From positions 62,001-126,000 of the forward strand of contig NZ_JAPWGX010000004.1 of NCBI RefSeq assembly GCF_027213965.1: a stretch of 64,000 bases of DNA, given 5' to 3'. The position numbers and the translations under genes were made by a program. The notes beneath the pieces are model-generated. The model worked only from the letters and a program-made list of their open reading frames with translations. It made no database searches and had not been told where the DNA came from. This document shows, piece after piece, positions 43,184 to 52,070 of the stretch. Source of the DNA: Maritalea porphyrae (GTDB taxonomy: Bacteria > Pseudomonadota > Alphaproteobacteria > Rhizobiales > Devosiaceae). Every line of letters begins with the position of its first letter. Within the stretch, counting starts at the first letter, position 1.

Positions 43184-44356
43184 ATGGAAGATAGACAAAC
43201 ATTAGGTCGACCAAAACTGATTTGGTTGATGATGCCGCTGGCGCTATTAGTTGCGGCCATAGGCTGGATTATTTTGACCGATCCATTTCAAAGTTTAAAA
43301 AGCAACGCACCACCTGTTGAAGCCGTAACATTTGAACGCACTATCCTGAACGACCAAGGCCTGAGAATGTTGGTCCGAGCGGGTGGATCAGACCCAATGC
43401 GGATTGCCCAAGTTCAGATTGATGCCGCCTATTGGTCGTTTGTCCAAACACCGCCGGGAAATATCTCACGCGGTGCCACCGTGTGGCTGGATATCCCATA
43501 TCCATGGGTTTTGGGCGAAGCGCATGTCGTGACCGTTGTCACAACAACAGGTGCAACATTCACCCATGACATTGAAGTCGCGGTCCCCACTCCAAAAATC
43601 TCGCTGGCACAGCTGCAGTTTCAGGCTCTGATTGGTGTTTTTGTAGGTATAGTTCCGATAGTTTTTGGTCTGATGTTCTATCCGGTGCTGCGAGGTATCG
43701 GTCAAAGCGGCATGAATTTTTTGATGGCGCTGACTATAGGCTTGCTATCCTTCTTGCTTGTCGATTCAATAGAGGAGGCACTTGATATAGCTGGAAGTTC
43801 GGCCGCAATTTTTCAAGGTCCTGTCATGGTGATCTTGGTTGCTGCGTCCACTTTTTTGCTGCTCATGGCCGTCGGACAACGTGGTGGCCCCCCAACCGGC
43901 GTTGCTTTATCGACATTCATTGCTCTTGGCATTGGATTGCACAATCTGGGTGAAGGGTTAGCAATCGGTGCTGCGTTCGCAGCTGGATCAGCCGGACTTG
44001 GGACTTATTTGGTGCTGGGATTTACATTACACAATATCACTGAAGGCATCGGCATAGCCGCCCCCATCCTTAAAAAACGTCCGCCTTTGTGGGTATTTGC
44101 AAGTCTTGCTCTGCTCGCCGGAGGGCCAGCTGTAATTGGCATTTGGCTAGGCAGTCTAGCTTTCTCGGCACAGTGGGGGGCTTTTGCTTTGGCCATCGGT
44201 GCAGGTGCAATTCTCCAAGTTGTGGTTCAGGTTGGCGCATACGTAATGCGCAGCAACAAACTGGGGATGGAGACGTTCCTGAAACCATCTATACTAAGTG
44301 GCTTAGCGACAGGCATTGCATTCATGTACGTCACGGCCGCATTCGTGAAAATATGA
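43184..44356 (+). CDS. ZIP-family metal transporter with periplasmic N-terminal domain
   Basis: A 390-residue membrane protein. After one N-terminal membrane helix (LIWLMMPLALLVAAIGWIIL) comes a soluble region of about 100 residues (36-140), then eight hydrophobic segments. ZIP metal sites are HNLGEGLAIG and HNITEGIGIAAP. The intermediate GMNFLMALTIGLLSFLLVDSIEEAL fits ZIP helix 2. ZIP proteins usually lack such an extra-cytoplasmic domain, which may contact the oxidase encoded 3 bases upstream. Substrate not determinable; Zn, Fe, Mn or Cu are possible. Confidence 0.85.
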   Translation: MEDRQTLGRPKLIWLMMPLALLVAAIGWIILTDPFQSLKSNAPPVEAVTFERTILNDQGLRMLVRAGGSDPMRIAQVQIDAAYWSFVQTPPGNISRGATVWLDIPYPWVLGEAHVVTVVTTTGATFTHDIEVAVPTPKISLAQLQFQALIGVFVGIVPIVFGLMFYPVLRGIGQSGMNFLMALTIGLLSFLLVDSIEEALDIAGSSAAIFQGPVMVILVAASTFLLLMAVGQRGGPPTGVALSTFIALGIGLHNLGEGLAIGAAFAAGSAGLGTYLVLGFTLHNITEGIGIAAPILKKRPPLWVFASLALLAGGPAVIGIWLGSLAFSAQWGAFALAIGAGAILQVVVQVGAYVMRSNKLGMETFLKPSILSGLATGIAFMYVTAAFVKI

Positions 44357-44362
44357 GTTTCA

Positions 44363-44809
44363 ATGCAAAAACAGGGACCAAAAACGATGCCGTCACTATC
44401 TAGGGAATTGGCCCTCAGCATGGCTTGGATTGTTGCTCTAATTGCATCACTGACGGTTCTATTCATTGGTGAAGTGCTGGGGCAGACACCCTGTGTGTTG
44501 TGCTGGTTTCAACGGACATTTATGTTTCCATTGGCAATAATACTCGGGTTTGGTCTTTGGTGGAAGGATAGGCATGTGGGGAGATACGGGTTGGTATTAG
44601 CGATAGGTGGCGCGGGGGTCGCACTATGGCATCTAGGCCTTTATTTTGGATTTATACCTGAGCGCATCCAGCCCTGTACAGCAACTGGCCCGTCCTGCAC
44701 TGATGACAACCAATTGGTCTTTAGCATACCTATCCCATTAATGGCCTTCGTGGCTTTTACACTTATAGGCGCGTTATCCGCGTTTTCTTTAACGGAGCCG
44801 AAAAAATGA
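44363..44809 (+). CDS. DsbB-family disulfide bond formation protein
   Basis: A 148-residue membrane protein with four hydrophobic segments. The first loop has the CVLC redox pair (GQTPCVLCWFQR), and the second loop a second Cys pair in IQPCTATGPSCTDD. This is the DsbB/BdbC layout of a quinone-dependent oxidant for the DsbA-like partner encoded next. Start 44363 or 44387 are both possible. It overlaps the dsbA-like start by 4 bases. Confidence 0.88.
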   Translation: MQKQGPKTMPSLSRELALSMAWIVALIASLTVLFIGEVLGQTPCVLCWFQRTFMFPLAIILGFGLWWKDRHVGRYGLVLAIGGAGVALWHLGLYFGFIPERIQPCTATGPSCTDDNQLVFSIPIPLMAFVAFTLIGALSAFSLTEPKK

Positions 44810-45465
44810 ACAGGCGAAGTCTAATATTATCAGCACTCGCCCTTGGCGCAACGGGTTTTGGGGGAGCTACCTGGTATGCAACTCGTCCCACCCCGGTCGC
44901 TGAAACTGAAGCTGTAACACTTGAGTTAGCAGAGGCTCTGATGAGGCCCTACTCTCCAGTCCTTGGTCCCAAGACCGCGCCAGTCACAATAGTAGAGTTT
45001 TTCGACCCAGCTTGTGAGGCCTGCCGCGCTTTCCATCCGATTGTTAAAGACATAATGGCCAAACACGGGGACGCAGTTCGTGTGGTGATGCGGTATACGC
45101 CTTTTCATGGTGAGGGATCCGAAACGGCTATCCGTGTATTGGAGGCCGCACGGATGCAGAACATGTTTGAACCGATACTTGAGGCCTTGTATAACGAGCA
45201 ACCAAATTGGGCTTCCCACGACGGAATAAGGTCTGATTTGATTCTTAACGTAGCTGTCCGCGCAGGCCTGGACGAAGATGCGGCTCTCATGCAAATGAAA
45301 GCTCCACAGACCCAGGGAGTTCTCAATCAAGACCGTAACGACGTTGAAGCCATGGGCGTTCGCCAGACTCCGACCTTTTTCGTAAACGGAAAACCTCTGG
45401 AGCCGTTCGGTGAAACCGAACTAAGACGACTTGTTGCAGCTGAAGTTGCTGCATCTAAGAGCTAA
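44806..45465 (+). CDS. DsbA-like thiol:disulfide oxidoreductase
   Basis: A 219-residue protein with an N-terminal Tat-like signal/anchor (MNRRSLILSALALGATGFGG), a thioredoxin fold with CEAC in FFDPACEACRAFHP, and cis-Pro in RQTPTFFVNG. It is the substrate-oxidising partner of the adjacent DsbB-like protein. In this setting its likely clients are the copper-site Cys of the oxidase, Sco and related proteins, by inference. Confidence 0.87.
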   Translation: MNRRSLILSALALGATGFGGATWYATRPTPVAETEAVTLELAEALMRPYSPVLGPKTAPVTIVEFFDPACEACRAFHPIVKDIMAKHGDAVRVVMRYTPFHGEGSETAIRVLEAARMQNMFEPILEALYNEQPNWASHDGIRSDLILNVAVRAGLDEDAALMQMKAPQTQGVLNQDRNDVEAMGVRQTPTFFVNGKPLEPFGETELRRLVAAEVAASKS

Positions 45466-45485
45466 ACAGGAAAGTCAATAATTAG

Positions 45486-45941
45486 ATGAATGTAATGGTG
45501 AAAAGCCTATTAGCAATCTCTGTGACACTCCTGAGTTTTGTAGGGACCGCTTTGGCGGAAGTGGTGGCCGAAGACGCATGGTCACGCGCATCTATTGGTA
45601 TGACCCGTCCTGGTGCCGCTTACATGAATATCCGTAACGCGGGCGTCGAAACAGAGGTACTAATTGGTCTTCGAACGGATCTTGCACTGAAACCGGAGAT
45701 ACATTTGTCGTCGATAAACGACAAAGGGGTAAGTTCCATGCTGCCTGCAGGGGAGATTGAGATCGCGCCTGGCGAGACCATAGAGCTAAAACCGGGTGGC
45801 CTGCACGTGATGCTGATGGGACTTCAACTGCCTTTGATGGAGGGAGATACTTTTCTTCTGACACTCCTTTTCGCTGACGACGATGAGGTAACCGTCGAGA
45901 TTCCCATCTTTGGTATAGCCGCGAGGGGACCAGGGAACTAA
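45486..45941 (+). CDS. Periplasmic copper chaperone PCu(A)C
   Basis: A 151-residue secreted protein with a Sec signal ending in TALA. The PCu(A)C signature is visible: EIHLSSINDKGVSSMLPAGE followed by GGLHVMLMGL, giving the His-x11-Met...His-x-Met copper ligands. Such proteins deliver Cu(I) to cytochrome oxidase or other cuproproteins. Its stop overlaps the Sco start (TAATG). Confidence 0.9.
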   Translation: MNVMVKSLLAISVTLLSFVGTALAEVVAEDAWSRASIGMTRPGAAYMNIRNAGVETEVLIGLRTDLALKPEIHLSSINDKGVSSMLPAGEIEIAPGETIELKPGGLHVMLMGLQLPLMEGDTFLLTLLFADDDEVTVEIPIFGIAARGPGN

Positions 45942-46549
45942 TGCCACGTCGGAAATTCCTCGTTTATGGCGGCGCGGGCGCTCTCGCGCTCGGCGGCGCG
46001 CTCTTTGCTGGCTGGTGGCAAGTAGATGGGCCGGGAGCACCGGGACTAACTCGTCAACGCCCCCTGCCGCTTTCATCAATGAGCTTTGCCTTGATCGACC
46101 ACGAAGGAAATAAGGTAGGTCCAGGAATGCTGATTGGACAGGCTACAATGGTGTTTTTTGGCTTTTCTAATTGCCCGGATATTTGCCCCACAACCCTTAG
46201 TGATATTTCTAAGTGGCTCGACGCCCTAGGAGATGATTCTGATAAGATTAACGTCGTGTTCATTACAGTAGACCCGGATCGAGACAATGCTGAAGCAATG
46301 GCAGAATATGTGAGATATTTTCACCCAGCTATTCGTGGGTGGACAGGCTCGCGTAAAGAAACTGAAAAAGTAGCAGACGAGTTTGGTATCACATTTGAGA
46401 AGATGAACTTCGACAATGGTGGTTACTCTATGAATCACACCGCCAGCGTCTTTCTTTTTGACAAAAAGGGCCGTTTTACCGGTGTAATCGACTATCATGA
46501 GTCAAAAGAATTTGCTGTTCCTAAAATCCAACGTGCAATGCGGGATTAG
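45941..46549 (+). CDS. SCO1/SenC-family copper chaperone
   Basis: A 202-residue protein with an N-terminal membrane anchor after PRRKFLVYGG. The thioredoxin-like fold has the CxxxC motif in FGFSNCPDICPTTLSD, DPDRD, and His in SMNHTASVFLFD, the three Sco copper ligands. It is the last gene of the copper and thiol cluster begun by the multicopper oxidase. Confidence 0.93.
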   Translation: MPRRKFLVYGGAGALALGGALFAGWWQVDGPGAPGLTRQRPLPLSSMSFALIDHEGNKVGPGMLIGQATMVFFGFSNCPDICPTTLSDISKWLDALGDDSDKINVVFITVDPDRDNAEAMAEYVRYFHPAIRGWTGSRKETEKVADEFGITFEKMNFDNGGYSMNHTASVFLFDKKGRFTGVIDYHESKEFAVPKIQRAMRD

Positions 46550-46631
46550 ACTTAAACGCTTGATCGGCGCAATTTCATTGACTCGATGCGGATGTTGAGC
46601 CAGCGCAAACAGTGGCTCGAATTGAGGCATT

Positions 46632-47270
46632 CTAACGATTAGTTGATCCAACTGAAGCGGAAGCAGTGCCGCGAAGTCCGTTCGATGCATCGTCAAACAA
46701 CTCGACCCAAATACCAGCATGTGCCTGAGACTGACGCTTGATATAAGTGTAAGGCGTTTCCGACCAGCGTAGAATCAAACCGTCTTGGTTATCCAAAACC
46801 AAATCACCCCTGTCAGTACGTACCATGAGTACAGCATGCCCCGCACCGTTGGCTTGCCGAACAACAGTAATTAGTAAAGTACTTTTTGGCCATCCAGCGT
46901 CGATCAGCGCGCGTCGTTTTGCAAGAACATAGTCTTCACAGTCGCCTGCACCGTTTGGATATGTCCAAAACTCGGCAACTCGATACAAGTCCTGGTCAGT
47001 TATTGGTCTGATTTCCGCGTTGTACTTTTTGTTAATCTCCAGAAGCTGGCTCCAGTTGTCTTGGTTCAATGTCACTGCTTGCACTTCGATGCTGTTTTTT
47101 ACACATTCAGCAGGACGTGTTTGACAAAACTCAACATGACCGATCGGAATGCTGGTAGCAGTGCCTGCTGGTGCAAACGCGGGATTGTCAAAGTTCATCG
47201 CCAAAGCTGTGGTCGATGGTAACCATGAACATACAGTCAGTAGAATTATGACAAGTGCCGAACGTAACAT
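46632..47270 (-). CDS. Transglutaminase-like cysteine protease (BTLCP/peptidase C93)
   Basis: A 212-residue secreted protein with a signal ending near ALA. The Cys-His-Asp triad is visible in GAGDCEDYVLAKR, GAGHAVLMVRT and LVLDNQDG. This is the BTLCP/C93 family, related to LapG-like periplasmic proteases. It is convergent with the sco gene, so it is likely separately transcribed. Confidence 0.86.
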   Translation of the reverse strand: MLRSALVIILLTVCSWLPSTTALAMNFDNPAFAPAGTATSIPIGHVEFCQTRPAECVKNSIEVQAVTLNQDNWSQLLEINKKYNAEIRPITDQDLYRVAEFWTYPNGAGDCEDYVLAKRRALIDAGWPKSTLLITVVRQANGAGHAVLMVRTDRGDLVLDNQDGLILRWSETPYTYIKRQSQAHAGIWVELFDDASNGLRGTASASVGSTNR

Positions 47271-47473
47271 AATTTAGCCCCTCTTTTCCTTGAGAAACTA
47301 AATGTTGGAAGTTTTTGCACTGACAAACTGGGCGCCAGCATTTTATTAAAATTGTATGGGTTTTGGGAGAACAATAGTAACAGGTAACGCGATCATAAAA
47401 TTCCGACTGTCGTATCGCGGTTGGTCGGAGCAATTTTCGCCCAAAACCCACGTCTAAAATTGGATTTTTAAAT

Positions 47474-47962
47474 ATGAATTTGTCCGACTTAATTCGAAAA
47501 CCGACATTAGTGGTGTTGGCTGCAACAGCATTGAACGCGAGTGCCATTGCTGAAGACAGTGTAGCAATCATGATTGATGAAGGAATTTGGATCGAGTCGC
47601 CAAAGCTAAAACATAATTCAGAGGGCGTGCTTGAGGCGTTTGTGGTCGTTAACAATAGAACCGACAGGGTAATTGCTGTAAACTCGATAAGTGCAAATAG
47701 GCTCGGCGACATTCAAATTGTGAATAGATCAGGAGCAACCGTTGCTTTACCTTTGTATATTCCCATTCACTCTGAACTTTACATCCAACCTGAAAGTGTG
47801 CGGATCCAAATAAGCCCGTACCAAGGGCCGATTGAGGTTGATAGTGCTATATTTTCAATTGCTCTCGGAGAGCTAGACCCAGTAGACGTTAGTTTCAGAT
47901 ATGTTGAGGCAAACAAACCACTGCCTGACCACCATGACTATAAACACTGCGAAATCTGCTAA
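47474..47962 (+). CDS. PCu(A)C-like secreted protein without standard copper ligands
   Basis: A 162-residue protein with a signal sequence (…TALNASAIAED). The core order EAFVVVNNRTDRVIAVNSISANRLGDIQIVNRSG... and a C-terminal beta region resembles PCu(A)C domains. The usual Met and His-x-Met ligands are replaced, however. The C-terminus has DHHDYKHCEIC, an added His/Cys cluster that may bind metal. It may be a divergent chaperone; function uncertain. Confidence 0.6.
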   Translation: MNLSDLIRKPTLVVLAATALNASAIAEDSVAIMIDEGIWIESPKLKHNSEGVLEAFVVVNNRTDRVIAVNSISANRLGDIQIVNRSGATVALPLYIPIHSELYIQPESVRIQISPYQGPIEVDSAIFSIALGELDPVDVSFRYVEANKPLPDHHDYKHCEIC

Positions 47963-48014
47963 TTCTGTCCTTTTCCGAGGTTTTGAGCTGAATCTTGGCA
48001 CCGATGTAACCTAG

Positions 48015-48284
48015 TTTGTTAATGGGACTGTTAATCCAACAATGTTGCCGCATCCATTCCACATTCACGATGTGAAATTTCGCATTCTAGATCGCAATGG
48101 CCAACGTCCGAACATAGGTGAACGTGGTCATAAAGATGTTGTTGACGTAAACGCCAACAAATGATCACCTTTATTACTGGGATTTTCGGACTACGCAGAA
48201 TCGGACGCACGCTACACGCAACATTGTCACAAACTAGGAAACGAAGATGCAGCAATGATGAGGCTGCTTGTTGCCACTAAATAG
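48015..48284 (+). pseudogene. C-terminal remnant of a multicopper oxidase with an in-frame TGA
   Basis: In one frame the sequence reads MLPHPFHIHDVKFRILDRNG then RGHKDVVDVNANK, TGA at 48162, and continues FSDYAESDARYTQHCHKLGN EDAAMM. These are the HPFHIH and HCHxxxHEDxxMM copper motifs of CopA/CotA-type oxidases (with Asn at the usual His). No start codon or N-terminal domains remain. Stop TAG at 48282. It differs from the intact oxidase at 42066. Confidence 0.75.
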
Positions 48285-48403
48285 TTTTCAGGAAAAATTG
48301 GGCCATCGCAATAATGCCCATTTTTCGATCGACGATCATCGTTGTTTTCTATCAATCGGAACCTTGAGAAAGTCGACAACTGATTGTTTTGTGGCAGTGT
48401 CGT

Positions 48404-49495
48404 TCAGAGGTCAGATCTATACCGGCTTTTGCTAAACTCCTTTAGACCCGTAGCAAACTTAAAACGCCAGCTAAGCGCGGGTTTTTCGACTATGTAGTAT
48501 GAAGCAGCAGCCAACAATATTGTAATTGGTGCGGCAATCAAGAACAGTGTATAGGTTTCTATTTCCGGCAATGTGGAAAACACCATTTGTTTTACAGTGA
48601 AGCCGTAAATGTAAATGCCGTAGGAAAAATCACCCCAATTATTGAATGCGCGATTACCTCGTGAAGGCACATATGCAGCCCATATAGTGCCATAACCAAG
48701 CGTCAATATAAGCGTGAATTGGTAAACTTCAGTAGTGCTGACAAAGAATGTTATGAGGCAAAGAAGGGCGAATACAGGTAAATTAAGCGGCAGACTTTCA
48801 CGGTATAAAAATCCAGCAGCACCAACAAGATAACACAATCCGAACCGCAACATATGATCGACGGGGGCAAGACTAGTTCGCAAATCGGTTGCCAACGAAA
48901 TCACAAAGTACAAAACGACGAATATGCATAAGACAGCCCCAAATTTTTTCTTGTTGGCCAGTATCCCAAATATTCCAAGCAAACCAACACCAACATATGC
49001 AGCAGCTTCCCACCTTAAAGTCCAAAGCGGTGTGTTTATTTCTCCTGCAGCCGGGAGGATCTCAAATACACCGGGCAAGTTTTGATAGTCATCGATAAGC
49101 GAGCTTGTGATTGGAACGTACAGCCAAGTTTGCAGAGTTGAAAAGTACTCTGCAAACTCCAATTGAGTGAATAGTGGGCCAAAAAGGAAAGCGGAAAGCA
49201 GGGCTGCTACAAACAGCCCCGGGATTAAGCGTAACACCCGTGCAGCAGCGTATTTCCAAATGTCATTCGATCGAAGATAACTTTGCGCCATCAGAAATCC
49301 GCTGATCACGAAAAACACGTTCACAGCAAGGCTGCCAAGCGTGTATCCAAGCTCTACTGAAAGCGGTTCAACTGCATCATTGCCACCAACAACAATAGCA
49401 GCGTGGCTCCATACGACACTGAATGCCGCAAGGAAGCGCAGCAGATTGTAGTTATTGTTGCGTCCGTCCATATAGTCTTCAATGGTCTTGGCCAA
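48404..49495 (-). CDS. Acyltransferase 3 family membrane protein
   Basis: A 363-residue integral membrane protein with about ten hydrophobic segments. It starts with YNLLRFLAAFSVVWSHAAIV, the conserved Arg and His of the AT3 family, and contains FFVISGFLMAQSY and GDFSYGIYIYGFTVKQ. AT3 proteins O-acylate polysaccharides or other envelope components. There is no evident link to metal handling. The A+T content looks somewhat higher than in neighbours. Confidence 0.85.
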   Translation of the reverse strand: MAKTIEDYMDGRNNNYNLLRFLAAFSVVWSHAAIVVGGNDAVEPLSVELGYTLGSLAVNVFFVISGFLMAQSYLRSNDIWKYAAARVLRLIPGLFVAALLSAFLFGPLFTQLEFAEYFSTLQTWLYVPITSSLIDDYQNLPGVFEILPAAGEINTPLWTLRWEAAAYVGVGLLGIFGILANKKKFGAVLCIFVVLYFVISLATDLRTSLAPVDHMLRFGLCYLVGAAGFLYRESLPLNLPVFALLCLITFFVSTTEVYQFTLILTLGYGTIWAAYVPSRGNRAFNNWGDFSYGIYIYGFTVKQMVFSTLPEIETYTLFLIAAPITILLAAASYYIVEKPALSWRFKFATGLKEFSKSRYRSDL

Positions 49496-49570
49496 TAGAT
49501 CTACCTTTTGATGTTGAGACGAGCGATTTGCAGATGTTTATGTTTCCATTGAAAATCGATCCAAGCAGGC

Positions 49571-50314
49571 TTACTGGTCGGTTTTGTTGCTTTCCTTTCT
49601 TTCGAGCGCCACCATGTTTTGCATTTCAGACAGCGGGATTGCACCTGGTGCAATTTGGTTGCCGATAACGAATGATGGGGTGCCGGAGAAGCCGATGGCA
49701 TTTGCTAGTTGCATCGATAAAGAAATGTGCTGGCTTACCGCTTCGCTATTCATGTCCTGTTGCAGTTTTTGAAGGTCCAAGCCTAGTTCTGTCGCTGCGG
49801 TCAAAACAGTTTCTTGGTTTGCTTGGCGCAGGTTCATAAGAGCCCAATGCATTTCTTCGTATTTACCTTGCTCTCTGGCAGCCAAAGCAGCGCGCGCAGC
49901 AAAAACCGAATTGTCGCCCAATACCGGCCATTCGCGGTAGACTAGTTTAATGTCACTATCGCCGGTGATGAGTTTTAGCACATCTGGTGCGACGCGCTTG
50001 CAGTACGGACAATTGTAATCAAAGAATTCGACAACAACTATTGTACCGTTTGGGTTGCCCAAAACCGGCGCATTTGGATCGTTGTCCAGTTCCTCACGGT
50101 ACAGCTCAAGTGTTGATTTCATACTCTCCAACTTGCGCTGTTCATCTTGGGCGCGAAGGAGCGTAATTGCTTGCGCGATGATTTCAGGATTTTCCAAAAT
50201 GGCGTCGAGTGCGAGCTGTTTGATGCGATCATCGTCGTGGCTGTCAGCTATGGCATAGGTTGAAAACGTCGCAATTGCGATTGCAAGGAAAATTGATATG
50301 GCTTTGTGAAACAT
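49571..50314 (-). CDS. DsbA-family thioredoxin-like protein (DsbG/BdbD type)
   Basis: A 247-residue secreted protein (signal ending AIADS). An N-terminal helical segment (LALDAILENPEIIAQAITLL...) precedes the thioredoxin fold, as in Com1/DsbD-like DsbA proteins. CPYC in FFDYNCPYCKRVAPDV and cis-Pro in SGTPSFVIGN are seen. It is on the minus strand, 11 bases from the cytochrome c gene, so they probably form one unit with the L,D-transpeptidase. Confidence 0.88.
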   Translation of the reverse strand: MFHKAISIFLAIAIATFSTYAIADSHDDDRIKQLALDAILENPEIIAQAITLLRAQDEQRKLESMKSTLELYREELDNDPNAPVLGNPNGTIVVVEFFDYNCPYCKRVAPDVLKLITGDSDIKLVYREWPVLGDNSVFAARAALAAREQGKYEEMHWALMNLRQANQETVLTAATELGLDLQKLQQDMNSEAVSQHISLSMQLANAIGFSGTPSFVIGNQIAPGAIPLSEMQNMVALERKESNKTDQ

Positions 50315-50325
50315 AAATATTGCCT

Positions 50326-50802
50326 CTATTTCGATTGACTGTTCATCTGATCATGACGGGTTTGAATTTCAGCGGGCCAGGTTGACTTTATATAAGCGAG
50401 CACGGCAATGATTTCGTCGTCTTCCAAGACGCCTTCATAAACAGGCATATCTGTTTCATAGTCTGGGTTGTTTGTGAGCTTTGCGAGACCAAACTTGGTG
50501 ATCGCCATGAGTAGCTCGTCGCGGTGATGCCACGTGTGCCCGGTTTCGTCATGGGGCGGCGCGGGTAAGCGACCTGAGGCCTTGCGGGTTTGCCAATTCG
50601 CTTCGCCCTTCAAATCGTCGCCATGACAGGCGGCGCAGCTTTCTTTGTAAACCTCTTGACCTTTTGCGATTACAGTCTCGTCCATATATGGAAACAGCGA
50701 CCCCTCTGGTAACTCAGTTTGCGAAATACCCGGACTTGCCCAAATGACGGCCGCCAGAGCGGCCATTGCGACTGCGCTTGAAACGATAGGTTTTGTTTTC
50801 AT
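50326..50802 (-). CDS. Cytochrome c, single haem
   Basis: A 158-residue secreted cytochrome. The start at 50802 is backed by GAGGAAAAG. The signal runs to GISQT. The haem motif CAACH (56-60) is in KGQEVYKESCAACHGDDL, and MPVYEGVLEDDEIIAVLAYIKS carries the likely axial Met. It resembles class I cytochromes (c4/c5 or CopC-associated c). Confidence 0.9.
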   Translation of the reverse strand: MKTKPIVSSAVAMAALAAVIWASPGISQTELPEGSLFPYMDETVIAKGQEVYKESCAACHGDDLKGEANWQTRKASGRLPAPPHDETGHTWHHRDELLMAITKFGLAKLTNNPDYETDMPVYEGVLEDDEIIAVLAYIKSTWPAEIQTRHDQMNSQSK

Positions 50803-50809
50803 CTTTTCC

Positions 50810-51487
50810 TCACACCACGACAATCGGGGTCTTATTCGGCACCCGTTGATACAGATCGATGATGTCGTGATTAAACAAACGCACACATCCGCTGGAAACC
50901 GCTTTGCCGATGCTCCAGTACTCTGGCGTGCCGTGCAAACGATAAAGCGTATCTTTGCCGTTCTGAAAAATGTAAAGCGCGCGGGCGCCTAGCGGGTTTT
51001 TAAGACCCGGTGGCATACCGCCGTTCTTGTAGCTGTATTTTTCCAGCTCAGGCTGACGCGCAATCATTTCTGTAGGAGGTGTCCAAGTGGGCCACTTTCG
51101 TTTCCATTGGATTAAGGCTCGTCCTGACCACGCAAAGCCAGCCCGGCCCAGCCCCACACCATACCGAATGGCCCTACCTTTGGGTTGCACCAAATAGAGG
51201 TAGAACGCTTTTGTATCTACCACCACTGTGCCAGGTTGTTCGTTGGTGCGATATCGCACTTCTTGTCGGTAAAATTGTGGTTCGATTTTTTGCGGATCAA
51301 TTGCTGGAATTGCAAATTGCTCACGAGGTAAAGGTCCGTACATTGAGGCGGCGGCATCGGATACTTCCACAGCACTCTTCTGTGCGCTGTCACCGGAGGC
51401 ACAGGCACCAAGCAACCCTGTCAGCGTAAGAGCTGAACCGGTTCGAATGAACGTCCGCCGAGACGGAGATGGGATGTCAATAGTCAT
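50810..51487 (-). CDS. L,D-transpeptidase (YkuD family), exported
   Basis: A 225-residue protein starting MTIDIPSPSRRTFIRTG, with a Tat-type signal (SRRTFI) and a lipobox-like GACAS. The YkuD active site is HGTPEYWSIGKAVSSGCVRLFNHDI (His and Cys). It catalyses 3-3 or lipoprotein cross-links in peptidoglycan. The gene is followed 7 bases later by the cytochrome c gene, a common pairing in Alphaproteobacteria. Confidence 0.9.
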   Translation of the reverse strand: MTIDIPSPSRRTFIRTGSALTLTGLLGACASGDSAQKSAVEVSDAAASMYGPLPREQFAIPAIDPQKIEPQFYRQEVRYRTNEQPGTVVVDTKAFYLYLVQPKGRAIRYGVGLGRAGFAWSGRALIQWKRKWPTWTPPTEMIARQPELEKYSYKNGGMPPGLKNPLGARALYIFQNGKDTLYRLHGTPEYWSIGKAVSSGCVRLFNHDIIDLYQRVPNKTPIVVV

Positions 51488-51563
51488 AAATATAGCCACA
51501 TAGATTTGCGGTAGCGTTCACGAAAAACGCAGCCATTTGAAGAAAATTGTTGAAATCTTTTGA

Positions 51564-51884
51564 CTAGGTGGCGGGAATAGGAGGCGGACCATCCAGCGAC
51601 AATACAATCGCGCGAAGGAGATTGCTGTTGTTCGTTTCAGGTATGGGTTTATAACGGCCGGAAAACATCGCTGTGGTGCTAATCATTGCAACCGAGCAAT
51701 GGTTAGCACAGTGTGATTTGGCGTGATCGAGGACTTCGGATTGGCAGCAAACTTCATTGCCCTGCATTTCAGAGACAACAAATTCGTGAGTCAGCGAAGA
51801 GTCGGATTGCGCGTCAGCCGCTGCCAACACCGTCTGTGTGGACAATAACAAACAAGATACGATTATTGCAATGGGCGTGCGCAT
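51564..51884 (-). CDS. Small Cys-rich secreted protein
   Basis: A 106-residue protein with a Sec signal (TQTVLAAADA). The mature part carries CCQSEVLDHAKSHCANHC, five Cys and two His within 20 residues. This could bind Cu or Zn, in line with the metal-resistance context. No family name recognised. It lies alone before the ATPase gene. Confidence 0.65.
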   Translation of the reverse strand: MRTPIAIIVSCLLLSTQTVLAAADAQSDSSLTHEFVVSEMQGNEVCCQSEVLDHAKSHCANHCSVAMISTTAMFSGRYKPIPETNNSNLLRAIVLSLDGPPPIPAT

Positions 51885-52070
51885 ACGGTCTCTTACGGTG
51901 TTTAGTGCCTCAAATCTACCACGCTGAGGAAAACGTGAACAAATAGTAACTTAAAACTCTCAACCATTCGTTCATGCCAGCTGGTGTGTGTTCAAGCAAA
52001 TTGAAGATAGCGATGGCCGCCATCGTGGTTGGGCCTTAGGAGTGCCATCGCTTTAGTGTACAATGACCAA

